From positions 31,926,296 to 31,990,295 of the forward strand of contig OX031068.1 in the NCBI GenBank assembly GCA_943736015.1: 64,000 nt of DNA, read 5' to 3'. The stretch is from Tridacna crocea (lineage: Eukaryota; Mollusca; Bivalvia; Cardiida; Cardiidae). The notes beneath the pieces were generated by a model. The model did no database searches. It was not told where the DNA came from and was given only the letters and a program-made list of their open reading frames with translations. A program made the translations under genes and the position numbers. Positions 1 through 10,659 of the stretch are shown in pieces; positions within the stretch are counted from its first letter, which is position 1, and every line of letters begins with the position of its first letter.

Positions 1-197
1 ATATATATTGGATTCTGTTAAAATTGTTTTTGTCAGAGTATCATCCACATTCAGACCTGTTCAACACTCTCACATTGGAGTTCGTACCAAGACAACTGTT
101 CCATTTTGAAATCCGCAGGTAAGAAGACGGTGTTGTCGTAATTTTTGACGTACTGTAAAATCTTTCAGTCTCGGTGTAGATTCTATTAACATAATTC

Positions 198-277
198 ATC
201 GGTTTACTTAAAAAACCTCGTAACTACAGAACAAGCTGCATGTAGTTACGAGTTTTTTTTAAGTAAATCGACGATAT
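198..277. mobile_element. CTCGTAACTACAG hairpin element
   Basis: TCGGTTTACTT...AAGTAAATCGACGA ends and ACCTCGTAACTACAG / TGTAGTTACGAGT arms. Confidence 0.75.
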
Positions 278-570
278 GAATAATTTATTAGATGGTTCAC
301 ATACAATACGATGGTTTTTCAGTTGTTTACGATTTTCAAAATGTGAAATAAGCTACTGTATAACACAATGGCTTTATGAATAAAGGTTTTTGCCTCATCC
401 CTGTAAAAAACTTTTGAAAAAAAAAAAAGGTGAACTGGGAGGCAGTACAATGTCTTTAATCATGAAATTACAACAAGCCATGACTGCTTTACACATGATA
501 ACAAATGATAAATCAGAGCACCAGGTAAGACGGAGTAACAGTATTCTAAATCCAATATTTCTCTTCAAAA

Positions 571-710
571 TTCTATATTGTGGGTACTCATTAGAATCTT
601 ATCGATGGGACGATTCTAATGAGTACCCATAACATAGGGTTTAGCGAGGCATGATTAATATTATCAATTTTGAAATCAAAATCACTCCCTCTCTCTCTGG
701 AGCTCTGATA
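571..710 (-). mobile_element. CAGAGCTCC...GGAGCTCTG element, truncated
   Basis: TACTCATTAGAATC and GATTCTAATGAGTACCC arms, then AACATAGGGTTT and the CTCTCTGGAGCTCTG end. Confidence 0.7.
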
Positions 711-753
711 AATTATAGACTCTTTACCAAACGAAAAATGTAAAACAGGCCTT

Positions 754-981
754 TTAACCCTTTCACAAAAAACAATTTTTAGACTCTTCCAAACTCAAAG
801 AGTTTGCAGACGACAATTCTAACTTTCATAACAATAGCAGAAAATTATCGTAACGGGCAGAAAACACTGTGGGAAAAGGAGAAATTGCTCGTTATGAGCA
901 ATTTCTCCTTTTCCCACAGTGTTTTCAAAAGACTTGTACTGCAGACACTTAAAAACAAGGGCTTGTTTGGGAAAGGGTTAA
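754..981 (+). mobile_element. TTAA-MITE, GCTCGTTA.GAGC centre variant
   Basis: TTAA duplications at 754-757 and 978-981 bracket CCCTTTCAC...GGGAAAGGG. The central palindrome (about 866-931) has the GCTCGTTATGAGC apex. Confidence 0.85.
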
Positions 982-984
982 ATT

Positions 985-1157
985 AAAAGTATCTGCAGAT
1001 GAAACATTTGAATGTGGTATAAATGCACTGAAAGTCAATAATAGAGTAGAAAACATTGTGTGAAAAGTAGAAAATGCTGATTCATTTTTTTTCCTACAGT
1101 ATTTTTCGAAAGGCACCTACCTCTTAAATCTTGGAATTATTTGGTAAAAGATTAATC
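985..1157 (+). mobile_element. Degenerate TTAA-MITE copy
   Basis: It keeps GCAGATGAAACATTTG, the GTAGAAAACATTGTG arm and a TTTGGTAAAAGATTAA end. It directly follows the previous copy, and the palindrome is damaged. Confidence 0.5.
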
Positions 1158-1333
1158 AAGGACGCGGTTTCTTTTTCTTCCACTGTTTGTACCTTTTGCT
1201 GCTTTTCCTTTTCTTACCAGAAGACAAAATTTCACCCCTTACCCCTATAAATAGATTAAATAAAGCTTTCAAACCAATAGTAAGAACCCTAACGGAGTTA
1301 GTTCAGATTTTTTTTTTAAATAATACCTTTTTA

Positions 1334-1404
1334 TCGGACATTGTAGATCCAAGATCAGACTGCACGATCTGTGCAGTCTGATCTTGATCTACACTGTCCG
1401 TCAA
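1334..1404 (+). mobile_element. GATCAGACTGCACG hairpin element
   Basis: Palindrome with ATCGGACA...TGTCCGT outer arms and a CACGATCTGTG apex. Confidence 0.8.
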
Positions 1405-1664
1405 AGGTCAGTGAGATGCGCTCATATCAGCAGTCAATGGATTTAACCCGGTTATAATAGCATATTAAACCACAGTTTACTTTTGATTAATCAAAGCACT
1501 GAAAGTACTAATAGAAGGTGATGGTAGAAATTTGCTAATAGGTTTTAACACTGGGTCAATTCATTAAACATTTCATTAATCTGACGGTTGAATAAATCTT
1601 TTTCCACAAATTCTTGTCATTTTTTGTATAGTCTGCTCACCAGTGACCAGTATAAATGTTGATT

Positions 1665-1899
1665 TTAACCCTTTATTCCATAGACACTCATTTCTACGCA
1701 TTGCTTGTAGGAGCCTTTGGAAAACACTGTGGCAAAAGGTGAAATTGCTCGTCACGAGTAATTTCACCTTATGCCACAATGTTTTCTATGCTATCAAAAG
1801 ATATCATATACTAGTACACATGAAAAACAGATTCATCCTTGTTGTTATTTAGGGTCAATTAGAGATACCATAGACATGCCTTATGAGGTAAAGTGTTAT
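1665..1899. mobile_element. TTAA-MITE, CCATAGA-end subfamily
   Basis: TTAA 1665-1668, then CCCTTTATTCCATAGACAC. The centre is GGTGAAATTGCTCGTCACGAG. The right end has decayed to TTAT. It belongs with 7836-8064 and 23881-24109. Confidence 0.8.
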
Positions 1900-1940
1900 G
1901 ACTACAGTTTACGTTTGATTCAAAACCATTGGGTGGGCCC

Positions 1941-2163
1941 ATAATCCACTACCACACAATCCCATGTGTTAATGACGCAAAGGCGTTAAAAAAATTGTAG
2001 AAAAGGAAAAATGCTGGACACTAGCATTTTCTCCTTTTCCCGCATTTATTTTTTTACTATTTCAAAGACAGAAACTATCTTTTCAGCTATTCTGAATTTG
2101 CCCCCTGCAAATGCTTTCAGTTTGGACAATCATAAGACATTTTGACGTTCGGTAATGAGTTAA
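1941..2163 (-). mobile_element. TTAA-MITE, decayed
   Basis: The CCACTACCACACAATCCC end, a GCTGGACACTAGC apex and a final GGTAATGAGTTAA are recognisable. The left TTAA is changed to ATAA. Confidence 0.65.
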
Positions 2164-3105
2164 AGGAATAGATGAAAATGAAGAAAAGTGGAGAACATGG
2201 TGTTTGTTAGTATTTTATTTTATTTTATCGGTTTTTTTTCGCGTCTAAAAATTTCCGCGATTTTGGTCAAAATAGATTTTTCACGTTTCTTATTTTCACG
2301 AATTTAATTGGTATGTTTCTATTTTTCACGAAAGTGTAAATAATTTTATATAACAGCATGAAATCCACCAAAGAATGTCCATATGTATGTGTAGTATTAC
2401 AGACGCATTAGTGCATATGCAAAATGGGGAAACAATGCTGGAACCACATGATTTACCCTGATTGTCTGGTATTTCAAAATCTCAATATTACTCCTTTCCC
2501 ATTGATTTCGATGGCATTAATTGATGCATTGCATAGGTTTATTCAAATCTTACACTGCTGGTATTTCCTAAACGTTTATTGGTTCACAATTCACAGTTTC
2601 ACAGTTTCATGTGACTACAAATGGACACTGGGAAAATCAACTTTGATAAATCTTCACTATCATCATGTTTACGTTTGGCTGTTTTATCATTTTTTTTTCA
2701 AGATATCACCATTTTCAAAGTTATTTCTTGAAATGGGAGGCATCTCGTTTAAATGAGTGTAAAGATTTGTCAGCCACTTTGCATCCTAATGTTTAAGTCT
2801 GTCGAGAGTAAGGTCCTCGCGAAAATAGCGAAAATTCCCTTCCCGCGAAAAAAAAAAGTGATATACTATATACATGTACACAAAGCATGTCACACACGCA
2901 AATGCATATAAGAAAATTAATTTGAACGATGGAATTCCTCCTTTTAAGAGTAGACAACAATATCGGGAAAAGGAATGAAAGTGAGAACCGGTATTTTTTT
3001 TTCTTAAAAGTTCCCTCAAAAGGTATGGGTTTGTTAAAACACAAGACTTTTTGGAAAAAATGCATGGGCAGGCTATTTTACTGCTGCATATACGTTAGCC
3101 TTTAC

Positions 3106-3297
3106 CTCAATACCAAACAACAAAATTTTGGACCAGTCCAAATTGAAAGCATTTGCTTGAAAGCATTTGCAGATGACAAAATAAATGTAGTTGAAAATTG
3201 AAATTGTTGTTGGAAGGGTAGAAAAATTGTGGGAAAAGGCCACATTCTTTTCAAATGGCTTCTTGCATAAAGTCGGGATTGTGTGGTAAAGGGTTAA
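3106..3297 (+). mobile_element. TTAA-MITE lacking the second palindrome arm
   Basis: It runs from ATACCAAACAAC to GGTAAAGGGTTAA. The hairpin stops after the left arm (GGGAAAAGGCCACATTC), so the fold is lost. It shares its right TTAA with the next copy. Confidence 0.7.
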
Positions 3298-3522
3298 TTC
3301 TTTACCAAACGACATACTTTTTGGATGGTCCAAATTGAAAGCACTTGCAGACCACAAAACAAACTTAACTCAAACATTGAAACTTGTTTCCAGCAGGGTA
3401 GAAAACATTGCAGTAAAAGGAAAAAATGCTGGTTACCAGCTTTTTCTCCTTTACCCACAATGTTTTCAAAAGGCTTCTTTCACAGGGGTGTTAAAGGTCG
3501 GGATTGTGTGGTAAAGGGTTAA
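3294..3522 (+). mobile_element. TTAA-MITE abutting the previous copy
   Basis: TTAA 3294-3297 is shared with the copy on the left; the right TTAA is 3519-3522. The apex is GCTGGTTACCAGC, flanked by long A and T runs. Confidence 0.85.
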
Positions 3523-3683
3523 CATGGTACTCCGAGGGAGGATTAATTAATTAACACCGTTGGTAGAAACTGTTATTGCCGTCTTAGCAATGAAAAAGCC
3601 CAAAGTTTAGTTTCTATAACACAAATGTGGGTGAGCCTAAAATTTCACTGTAGGCTATCATTTTGTGTGTATTTATTTTCATA

Positions 3684-3908
3684 TTGCTGGTGGTTGTGAG
3701 TTCGATATCCGATTTAGGCAAACTTTCTTACCGGTGTATTTTCGCCTCTCACCTCTGCTGAAGTAAGTGAGAAAAGTAGTCGGTGGCTTTGGAAAGCAAG
3801 TAGTGTTAGTACTGGTATGAGAAAGCCAGGAAACTCATGTGCGTCACCGGCTGCCATGATATGACCATAGCTGTTAAGTGGCGTTAAACCCCAATGCAAC
3901 CAACCAAC
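3684..3908 (+). mobile_element. tRNA-derived SINE, 5'-truncated
   Basis: It starts in the B-box part (TGGTTGTGAGTTCGATATCC) and ends TGGCGTTAAACCCCAATGC plus AACCAACCAAC. Same family as 21782-22018. Confidence 0.8.
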
Positions 3909-4049
3909 AGCGTAACTGTGCTGGATTTTGAGCTAGTTTTTGGTACTGATAAAGAATGAATAAGTAGTAGTTGGTGATTGGTCCAAAATGCAGACATGTT
4001 TATTTTAAGCGTTTCTGCCTGTTTGCTGGCAAATTTACGCCATCTTTTT

Positions 4050-4217
4050 TTTTTTGGAAAAGGAGAAAATACTGGTAACCATCATTTACTCCTTTTCCCA
4101 CGATATTTTCTACCCTTCACAAAATAAATTCCAAATTTTCAGTCACTTTTATTTTGTCGTCTCCAAATGCTTTCGATTTGGACAAGCCTAAAATATTGTC
4201 GTTTAGTAATGAGTTAA
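4050..4217 (-). mobile_element. 5'-truncated TTAA-MITE
   Basis: It begins inside the hairpin arm after a T run (GGAAAAGGAGAAAATACTGG) and keeps the CGTCTCCAAATGC block and the final GAGTTAA. Confidence 0.65.
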
Positions 4218-4379
4218 AGACATTCCTTGTTCTAAATGTATATAATAATGTGTTAACAACTTGCTAATATGTTTCTATGCCATTGGCCTGTATGATCACC
4301 AGAATGGATCCAAAATCGGTTAAATTGGATATCAAAAAGTTACAATTTTAGAGTTACGGATTTTAAAGGCGTGCCTTTG

Positions 4380-4582
4380 ACCGTGAGGCAAATCCATTGT
4401 CTGTGCATGTCATATTCTTCAAAGATTCGACCTGTCTGCTATGACGCATCTCCCATCCCCCATATACCTGGGAATATGTAGTGCTTATACTGAAGCTATT
4501 AACTGGGTACAAGCATGTAGAATATATTTTAATAAATGGTCGATGCATAGGTTACATGCTAGCCGCCTATAGCTGAATGATT
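4380..4582 (+). repeat. Dispersed repeat copy with empty TTAA site
   Basis: GCATGTCATATTCTTCAAAG to GCTAGCCGCCTATAGCTGAA. It matches 7705-7839 plus 8061-8115 but has one TTAA at 4529-4532 where the other copy carries a MITE. It continues at 5025-5190. Confidence 0.88.
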
Positions 4583-5024
4583 TATTATCAGTTGTTTTCA
4601 TGAACATTGGCGAGTTCTGATTGGCTGAAAAAATTTTTTTTCATTGTACCATGAAAAAAAATCACCTTGTGCCGGAACTACTTTTCCTGAATGTTACTTT
4701 TGCGGGTCCTACACACTGCTTTGCTCCTTTACTTTCATTCTAATGTTTAATTTTCAGTATTGGGAATCTGAAAACTGCTTCCCTATTATATTCTTGCGCC
4801 ATACATATATCACTGGAAGGGACTTTAGAAACTCCAACATTAGATTTAAGACTAAAGAAAATGAATGCAGTTTGAATTTTTCCGAGAGTATATAGTCTGT
4901 AATATTAAATTATGAGGAATGAAGAGAGTTTTATTTTTTTCCTGCATCGCGGTTTCATACAGCGTGATTATGCTTTTTTTTTCATACCTCCATGAAAAAA
5001 AGTAAAATTCTCTTCATTCCTTAA
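4583..5024. mobile_element. Insert within the dispersed repeat
   Basis: Compared with 8105-8130, the AGCTGAATGA / AATGAATCGCAC continuity is broken by about 440 bp. Its right part has inverted copies of GGAATGAAGAGAGTTTTA and AAATTCTCTTCATTCC (4916-5018). An ATG frame of 83 codons inside looks like chance. Confidence 0.6.
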
Positions 5025-5195
5025 ATGAATCGCACTAAAGTAGCGTTTTATTGGGTAAACGTTTATTTCATTTTGAAATTTAAAGAAATGGTTATTGTTT
5101 TGAAAAATTAGTCCGCTTCTGTACCCAACATGCCCAAATTAGAGAGATGTATATTTATAGAATGCCATCTAGCGGGAGATAATATGAAGCGATCC
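5025..5195 (+). repeat. Dispersed repeat, right part, ending CCATCTAGCGGGAGATAAT
   Basis: CGTTTATTTCATTTTGAAAT through CTTCTGTACCCA to CCATCTAGCGGGAGATAAT; same order as 8343-8470 and 25395-25497. Confidence 0.8.
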
Positions 5196-5448
5196 CACTT
5201 GCATGTTCAGATGTCACCATTGTTGCATTCTCTGTAGCCTTTCGCAACACGGGTCCATGACCTGAACGGGGAAGAGAAGAGATACAATTTGAAACTAGAA
5301 ACTTAATACATAGCGAGAAACCCCTCATTGGAAGCTATCCCTGTCAAACACGTGTTCAGCATTCACGTGTTTGCTATCGTCCACAAGTTCCGCCCATGTT
5401 GCGTAACGGTCAATGATATCTTTATTTACGGAAGACTATAATTACGAC
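5196..5448. other. No recognisable feature
   Basis: Unique-looking DNA between the CCATCTAGCGGG repeat and the double-hairpin pair. Confidence 0.5.
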
Positions 5449-5696
5449 CTGCACCACCCGAAAACGGTAATTCGGCAAATTTGCGTAAAGTGCCGTGTCG
5501 GATCAGCCTGCACAGTCCGCGCTGGCTGATCCGAAACGACAATTTCCGATCGTGTATGATTTTCTTTTTTATATTTCAAGCCGTTCTATTGTAGAACAAA
5601 ATCTTATTTTGACGTAAAGCGCCGGCTAGGGTGCCGCGCGAGACAACACTTTACGCAAATTTCCAAAAGCCTCTTTTTGCATGTTGTAGACCATAT
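5449..5696 (+). mobile_element. GCGCAGGCT double-hairpin element, copy 1 of a tandem pair
   Basis: TTTGCGTAAAGTG, GGATCAGCCTGCACAG, then TTACGCAAATTTCC and TGCATGTTGTAGACCATA. One hairpin is partly replaced. Confidence 0.7.
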
Positions 5697-5697
5697 G

Positions 5698-5973
5698 GGC
5701 AGCAACACAGGAGAAGGGACATTCGGACATTTGCGTAAAGTGTCGTCTCGGATCAGCCTGCGCAGTCAGCGCAGGCTAATCCGAGACGGCACTTTACGAC
5801 TGCATTAGTTTTTGTGCGTAAGTGGACTTGTGCAAAACAAAACAAAACAAAAAATTACATAGAAACTGAAATTGTCGTTCCGGAGTTGCCTGCGCGGACT
5901 GCACAGGCTGATCCGAGACGACACATTACGTAAATATCCGAAAGCCCGTTTTCGCGTGTTGCAAGCCATATAC
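5698..5973 (+). mobile_element. GCGCAGGCT double-hairpin element, copy 2 of a tandem pair
   Basis: GCAACACAGGAGAAGGGAC start; hairpin 1 at 5743-5790 (GATCAGCCTGCGCAG); hairpin 2 at 5880-5925; end TTTTCGCGTGTTGCAAGCC. It contains an AAAAC microsatellite at 5833-5853. Confidence 0.8.
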
Positions 5974-6326
5974 AGTTCGTGACCATAAACAATCCATTGG
6001 TTTCCGAAATCAAACGCAAAATGATAATGACATTCAAATGCCTATTCTTTTTTAACTGATGTAATATATAATGTGATAAAAAAGAAAAAAAATGTTTCGG
6101 ATCAAATTAAAAAAAAAAACGATCGTTTTCTATGTTAATCTCAATGGGAACGTCGGCGAAATTTGAAGCCATTACAACACCAATAGGTTTCAGATCGCTA
6201 GAACTTTGATGCTGGGCGTAAAACAATGATATCAAATTAGTTTAAATAGCCCCAGTAGGCCTAACCTCGCTTTTTACCAGTAAACCTTTTATTATCATAG
6301 CATATCAGAGGTTGCATAAGTTACCC

Positions 6327-6555
6327 TTAACCCTTTCCCAAACGACAAACTTTTGGACTAGACCAAATTGAAAGCATTTGCAGACAACAATTCAACTCTT
6401 GCTGAAAAGATGATTTCTGTCTATGACAGGGTAGAAAACATTGTGGGAAAAGGAGAAAATGCTGGTTACCAGCATTTTCTCCTTTTCCCACAATGTTTTC
6501 AAAAGGCTGCTATTCCAGACCCGTAAAAACCAGGGATTGTTTGGGAAAGGGTTAA
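6327..6555 (+). mobile_element. Intact TTAA-MITE
   Basis: TTAA at 6327-6330 and 6552-6555. The ends are CCCTTTCCCAAAC and GTTTGGGAAAGGG. The central palindrome is perfect. It is nearly identical to 16148-16376, so both are young. Confidence 0.92.
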
Positions 6556-6583
6556 TCATTGCGGTGCGACTCACTGACCTTTT

Positions 6584-6653
6584 GCGGACAGTGTAGATCA
6601 AGATCAGACTGCGCAGAACGTGCAATCTGATCTTGGATCTACACTATCCGATA
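6584..6653 (-). mobile_element. GATCAGACTGCACG hairpin element
   Basis: GCGGACAGTGTAGATC to GATCTACACTATCCG, placed right after the 6327-6555 MITE. Confidence 0.8.
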
Positions 6654-6735
6654 TGGAGATAATTATTTATTTCTATTAATTCAGATGTATAGTTGTATCA
6701 TATAAAGTTAATTATATATAACTATAATTCGGGGT

Positions 6736-6975
6736 TTAACCCTATACCAAACAATCCCGGACTTTTAGGACCCTGTGAGAGAAGCATTTTGAAAACATTG
6801 TAGGAAAAGGAAAAAAAATGCTGATAACCAGCATTTTTACCCTTTCCTACAAATTTTCTACCCTGCTCGAAACAAATTTCGATTTTTGAGTTACGTTTAT
6901 TATGTCGTCTGCAACTACATGTACTTTCAATTTTGGACCAGTCTAAAATTTGGTCGTTTGATAAGTTTTATTTAA
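6736..6975 (-). mobile_element. TTAA-MITE with decayed right end
   Basis: TTAA 6736-6739, CCCTATACCAAACAATCCC, apex GCTGATAACCAGC, a GTCGTCTGCAACT block and a degraded GTCGTTTGATAAG end. Confidence 0.75.
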
Positions 6976-7099
6976 ATCATCTTGCAAGAAAAGGGTTATA
7001 GCGCTAAATAAGTCGAAATGAACATTTTTTATTCCAGAATAAGACCATGATAATTGCAATTTGGTGGCTGCCATTTTGTCTGTACTGTTTCAGATCAGA

Positions 7100-7144
7100 A
7101 AAGCGGATAGTGTGAACCAAAGATCAGACTGTACGTTTTGATTT
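7100..7144 (+). mobile_element. Fragment of the GATCAGACTG hairpin element
   Basis: GCGGATAGTGTGAACC and AGATCAGACTGTACG; the second arm is missing. Confidence 0.5.
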
Positions 7145-7266
7145 TTATTAGGCATTGAAATTTCACAGAACTGTATATTTATTAAAAAAAAAAGGGGGGG
7201 GGAGAGGGGTGTCGAAATTAAAAGACCCAGGGGAGTCAGAAAAACAAAAAGAAAACACAGGGGTCT

Positions 7267-7496
7267 TTAATTTACTCATTACCAAACGACAATATTTTAG
7301 GCTTGTCCAAATGGAAAGTATTTGCAAACGACAAAATCAAAGTGTCTGAATATTTGAAATTTGTTTTGCGAAGGGTAGAAAATATTGTAGGAAAAGGAGA
7401 AAATGCTGGTTACCAGCATTTTCTCCTTTTCCCACAATGTTTTCTAAAGGCTTCTTTGTCAGGGTCGTCAAAAGTAGGGAATGTGTAGTAATGAGG
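7267..7496 (+). mobile_element. TTAA-MITE, ACTCATTACC subfamily
   Basis: TTAA 7267-7270, TTACTCATTACCAAACGAC, a perfect GCTGGTTACCAGC apex and the end GTAGTAATGAGGTATA with the TTAA mutated. Confidence 0.8.
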
Positions 7497-7699
7497 TATA
7501 GATTCATCACCTTTTCTAACTTCTGACCTTGATACACGTGCGCCTTGCACGCGAAATTTCTCAGAATTTGCCCCCAAGGCATCCTAAACTTTAAATATTC
7601 CCTACACGGATGTATTACCTTATTGATTTTTGTCGTTTTTCCATGAATAAAAGATGGGCGAAGACTTAGTTGATGAATAGATTGCGATTTCTTGAATAT

Positions 7700-8130
7700 A
7701 CTTGTTGTCTGCGCATGTCATTATTCTTCGAAGATTCGATCTGTCTGCTATGACGTATCACCCATCTTCCCCGTTTACCTGGGAAAAGTAGGGCTTTATA
7801 TATGGAAGCTATTACCGAAGCCTGTGGGGGCTATTTTAACCCTTTACCCCATAAGGCATTTGTATGGTATCTCTAATTGACCCTAAATAACAGCAAGGAT
7901 GAAGCTGTTTCTTAAGTGTATATGTCACCTTTTGATAGCACAGAAAATATTGTGACAAAAGGTGAAATTGCTCGTCACGAGCAATTTCACCTTTTGTCCC
8001 AATGTTTTCCAAAGGCTCCTACAAGCAATGTGTAGAAACGAGTATCTATGGAGTAAAGGGTTAATAGATGGTTGATGCATCGGCTACATGCTAGCCGATC
8101 ATAGCTGAATGAATCGCACCTAGTAGCGTT
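7700..8130 (+). repeat. Dispersed repeat copy with filled TTAA site
   Basis: Matches 4405-4580 on both sides of the 7836-8064 MITE, and then TGAATCGCACCTAGTAGCG. Confidence 0.88.
7836..8064. mobile_element. TTAA-MITE, CCATAGA-end subfamily, inserted in a dated repeat
   Basis: TTAA 7836-7839 and 8061-8064; internal 221 bp. The apex is GCTCGTCACGAGC. The element interrupts a repeat whose uninterrupted copy lies at 4405-4580 with a single TTAA at 4529-4532. Confidence 0.95.
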
Positions 8131-8214
8131 TCTTTCTTTAAATAAATAGATACTTTATTGAAGAAACGTAAACTATACATAGTTTCTAGTTACACAATAT
8201 GAAAATAGTACAAT

Positions 8215-8288
8215 TTATACACAAGCTCATTCAAACAAATAAACAAACAAACAACAACACAAACAAACAAACAATCACACGCACACCA
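8215..8288 (+). repeat. AAAC-type simple repeat
   Basis: CAAACAAATAAACAAACAAAC and related runs followed by a poly-C run at 8297-8305. Confidence 0.85.
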
Positions 8289-8339
8289 GCACGCAACCCC
8301 CCCCCGGCACACACAGAAAGTTAAATTTAGTGGAACTAG

Positions 8340-8472
8340 TGGAACGTTTATTTCATTTTGAAATTCAAAGTAGCGGTTGCTGTTTTGAAACATTAGTCCG
8401 CTTCTGTACCCAGAATGCCCAAATTTGATAGACGTATATTTGTAGAATGCCATCTAGCGGGAGATAATGTGA
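8340..8472 (+). repeat. Dispersed repeat, right part
   Basis: AACGTTTATTTCATTTTGAA to CCATCTAGCGGGAGATAATG, second copy of 5055-5190. Confidence 0.8.
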
Positions 8473-8509
8473 ATATACTAGGATTTGCTTCTTACGTCGG
8501 CCTTGACCT

Positions 8510-8735
8510 TTAATGCTTTATACCAAACGATATGATTTTGAACGTGATTAGATTGAAAGCATTTGCAGACGACAAAGTAATTGTTAAGTAAACAGTGATT
8601 CATGTATTCGATAATGTAGAAACCACTGTGAGAGATGGAGAAAATGCTGGTTACCAATATTATCTTATTTTTTTCCATACTGTTTTCAGAAGTAATCTCA
8701 TTTAAGATCGTTCAACCTTTGGTTTGTGTAGAATA
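8510..8735 (+). mobile_element. Decayed TTAA-MITE
   Basis: TTTATACCAAACGATATG and GCATTTGCAGACGACAAAG identify it. The hairpin arms have diverged (TTACCAATATTATC). Confidence 0.6.
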
Positions 8736-8930
8736 GAGAAAAACCAATTCTTCGTTTTTAAAATACTTTGAAAAAAGGAACTTGAAAACATTGTTGACAA
8801 AGGAGAAAATGCTGGATACCAGCATTTTCTCCTTTGTCAACAATGTTTTTGACCTTGTCAGAGGCAAATCCTTTCATTTGATAGCATTTTAGCTATCATC
8901 TACGAATATTTTCATAATGGACAGATCTAC
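8736..8930. mobile_element. Hairpin element with variant arms (TTGTTGACAAAGG)
   Basis: At 8791-8851 lies a perfect palindrome with a GCTGGATACCAGC apex. Its outer arm reads TTGTTGACAAAGG and its mirror CCTTTGTCAACAA, not the usual TTGTGGGAAAAGG. Both arms carry the same change. The ends are not clear. Confidence 0.65.
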
Positions 8931-9004
8931 AATTTCTGTTGTCATTTTGAAATTATATTCCGAATTCCATGAATGGACACCCGGGTCAATACTGATCAAC
9001 TACC

Positions 9005-9110
9005 GGTTGTCTAAGTCTCATCGTAGATTTGGAAATTAACAAAACTTCTGATTGGCTAAACCGAACGGTTTAGCCAATCAGAGGGTGTGTTACTTTAGAA
9101 AATTTAGAAT
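9005..9110. mobile_element. TTGGCTAAACCG palindromic element
   Basis: TCTGATTGGCTAAACCG and CGGTTTAGCCAATCAGA are perfect mirrors. A related half lies at 33345-33422 (GGTTTAGCCAATCAGAAG). Confidence 0.75.
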
Positions 9111-9217
9111 ATTCTTGAGAACAAGACTAAGAACTTTATTCGGACTGGTTGGTGAACTGGGGGCCACTGAGACGCTGTGTCTCCTTCAAACAAATTGCTG
9201 ATACAAGATTTAAAAAA

Positions 9218-9250
9218 TACAGGGTGTCCAGAAAGTAAGGTAACACATTT
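9218..9250 (+). other. Mariner-like terminal sequence, single
   Basis: ACAGGGTGTCCAGAAAGTAAG resembles the ends of mariner-like elements (ACAGGGTGTCCxxAAGT). No mirrored end or transposase is found within 1 kb. Confidence 0.3.
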
Positions 9251-9869
9251 GTAAATTTATAATAGGGCTTAAAATCAGATAACGATATAGAAGTACACAT
9301 ACATGTAATTAGTATATGTAGGGAGCCTAGGGCCCTACATATACTATTCATGTATATATTTATGAAATTTGCAAGGTGTTTTTTGTATGGTATTTTAATT
9401 TTATTTTCATGACAATGCGCACTTTTGTACAGATTTCAAATCAGAAGTACTTTGTCATTGACGTCATTTTATTGATTTATGACGTTTATAATTTGACGGC
9501 CTTTTATGGTTTTTCTTTTCCGAACACATACAATGAAACTGTCGATCATTATTGGACACATTCAAATATCAACCATACTGATTTCATTTGAAGGATTTTT
9601 TACACAATATGTCTGTGTTTGGATCGAAGCTATTTGACTTCAACACACTGCAAAGGAAGAAGTCACGCAGGCTGAGGTTTGGACAGTGAGAAGGCGACTA
9701 TATCTAGCAATCTTTTACCAGCAATCATTTTAATACCCTCTCAAATAATGTATCTTATAAAAAGTCTGTCACAAATTTGATGTGTCTGCCTTAGCACTAG
9801 CCTGCATAAACCAAGTGTATTGCAATGTTGGTGACTTCATCCTGACCTCAACTCTTGAGACTTCTTTCT

Positions 9870-9892
9870 TGGGGGGGGGGGGGGGGTGGGGC
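9870..9892 (+). repeat. Poly-G tract
   Basis: A run of about 17 G followed by TGGGGCG. Confidence 0.95.
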
Positions 9893-9945
9893 GTATGTTA
9901 AGTCAAAGGGCGACAACCCCAACCTAGACAGAGACAGCACAGGCA

Positions 9946-10174
9946 TTAACTCATTACCAGACGACAAAATTTTAGACTTGTCCAAATCGAAAACATTTGC
10001 AGACGACAAACTAAAAGTGACTGAAAATTTGAAATTTATTTCCTGAAGGGTAGAAAACATTGTGTGAAAAGGAGAAAATGCTGGTTACCAGCATTTTCTC
10101 CTTTTCCCACAATGTTTTCTAAAGGCTTCTTTCTCAAGGGCGTCAAAAGTAGGGATTGTGTGGTAATGGGTTAA
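9946..10174 (+). mobile_element. Intact TTAA-MITE, ACTCATTACC subfamily
   Basis: TTAA 9946-9949 and 10171-10174; ends CTCATTACCAGACGAC and GTGTGGTAATGGG; perfect apex GCTGGTTACCAGC. Confidence 0.92.
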
Positions 10175-10439
10175 AGAACACTTAAAGGGAAATCAAGAAG
10201 ATTGATAATGAAATGTGCGCTAAAGTGATAGGCAATTTCATCCTGCATGTTCAGCAAGGAAAGAACATAATCGGTCGTCACACTGAAAACGTCATTAATC
10301 ATCAAAATGACGCCAATGGGCAAACAAACACATTTGAATTGAAATCTGTAAAAAATGCACAAAAAAGTACTGAAAATGAAATGAAATTATCATACAAAAA
10401 AACTTTCACGATTTATCTACATGTATATACATACACCCT

Positions 10440-10645
10440 CCCTACCAATTGACCGGGTCATTATTCACAGAGGGTTATTTCTCTACGTAGAATAATGACC
10501 CGTGTCATTTCTCCTCGCAGAGAAATGACCCATGGGTCATTTTTCTACGTAGAGGAATGAATCGGATCATTATTCTACGTAGAGAAACGAGCCCAGATGG
10601 TTATTTCTCTATACAGATTTCTCTACGTAGATTTCACCCTCGTGG
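10440..10645. repeat. CTACGTAGA/AATGACCC palindromic repeat cluster
   Basis: Six or more CTCTACGTAG or CTACGTAGAG blocks and AATGACCC/GGGTCATT pairs alternate over 200 bp (for example AGAATAATGACCC and GGGTCATTTTTCTACG). It can fold into several alternative hairpins. Confidence 0.75.
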
Positions 10646-10659
10646 ATTATTTATTGTGC

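Noticed and set aside
9376..9591. 71-codon Phe/Ile/Tyr-rich frame as a possible membrane protein
   Set aside because: Composition follows the local AT content; no start context, splice signals or motif.
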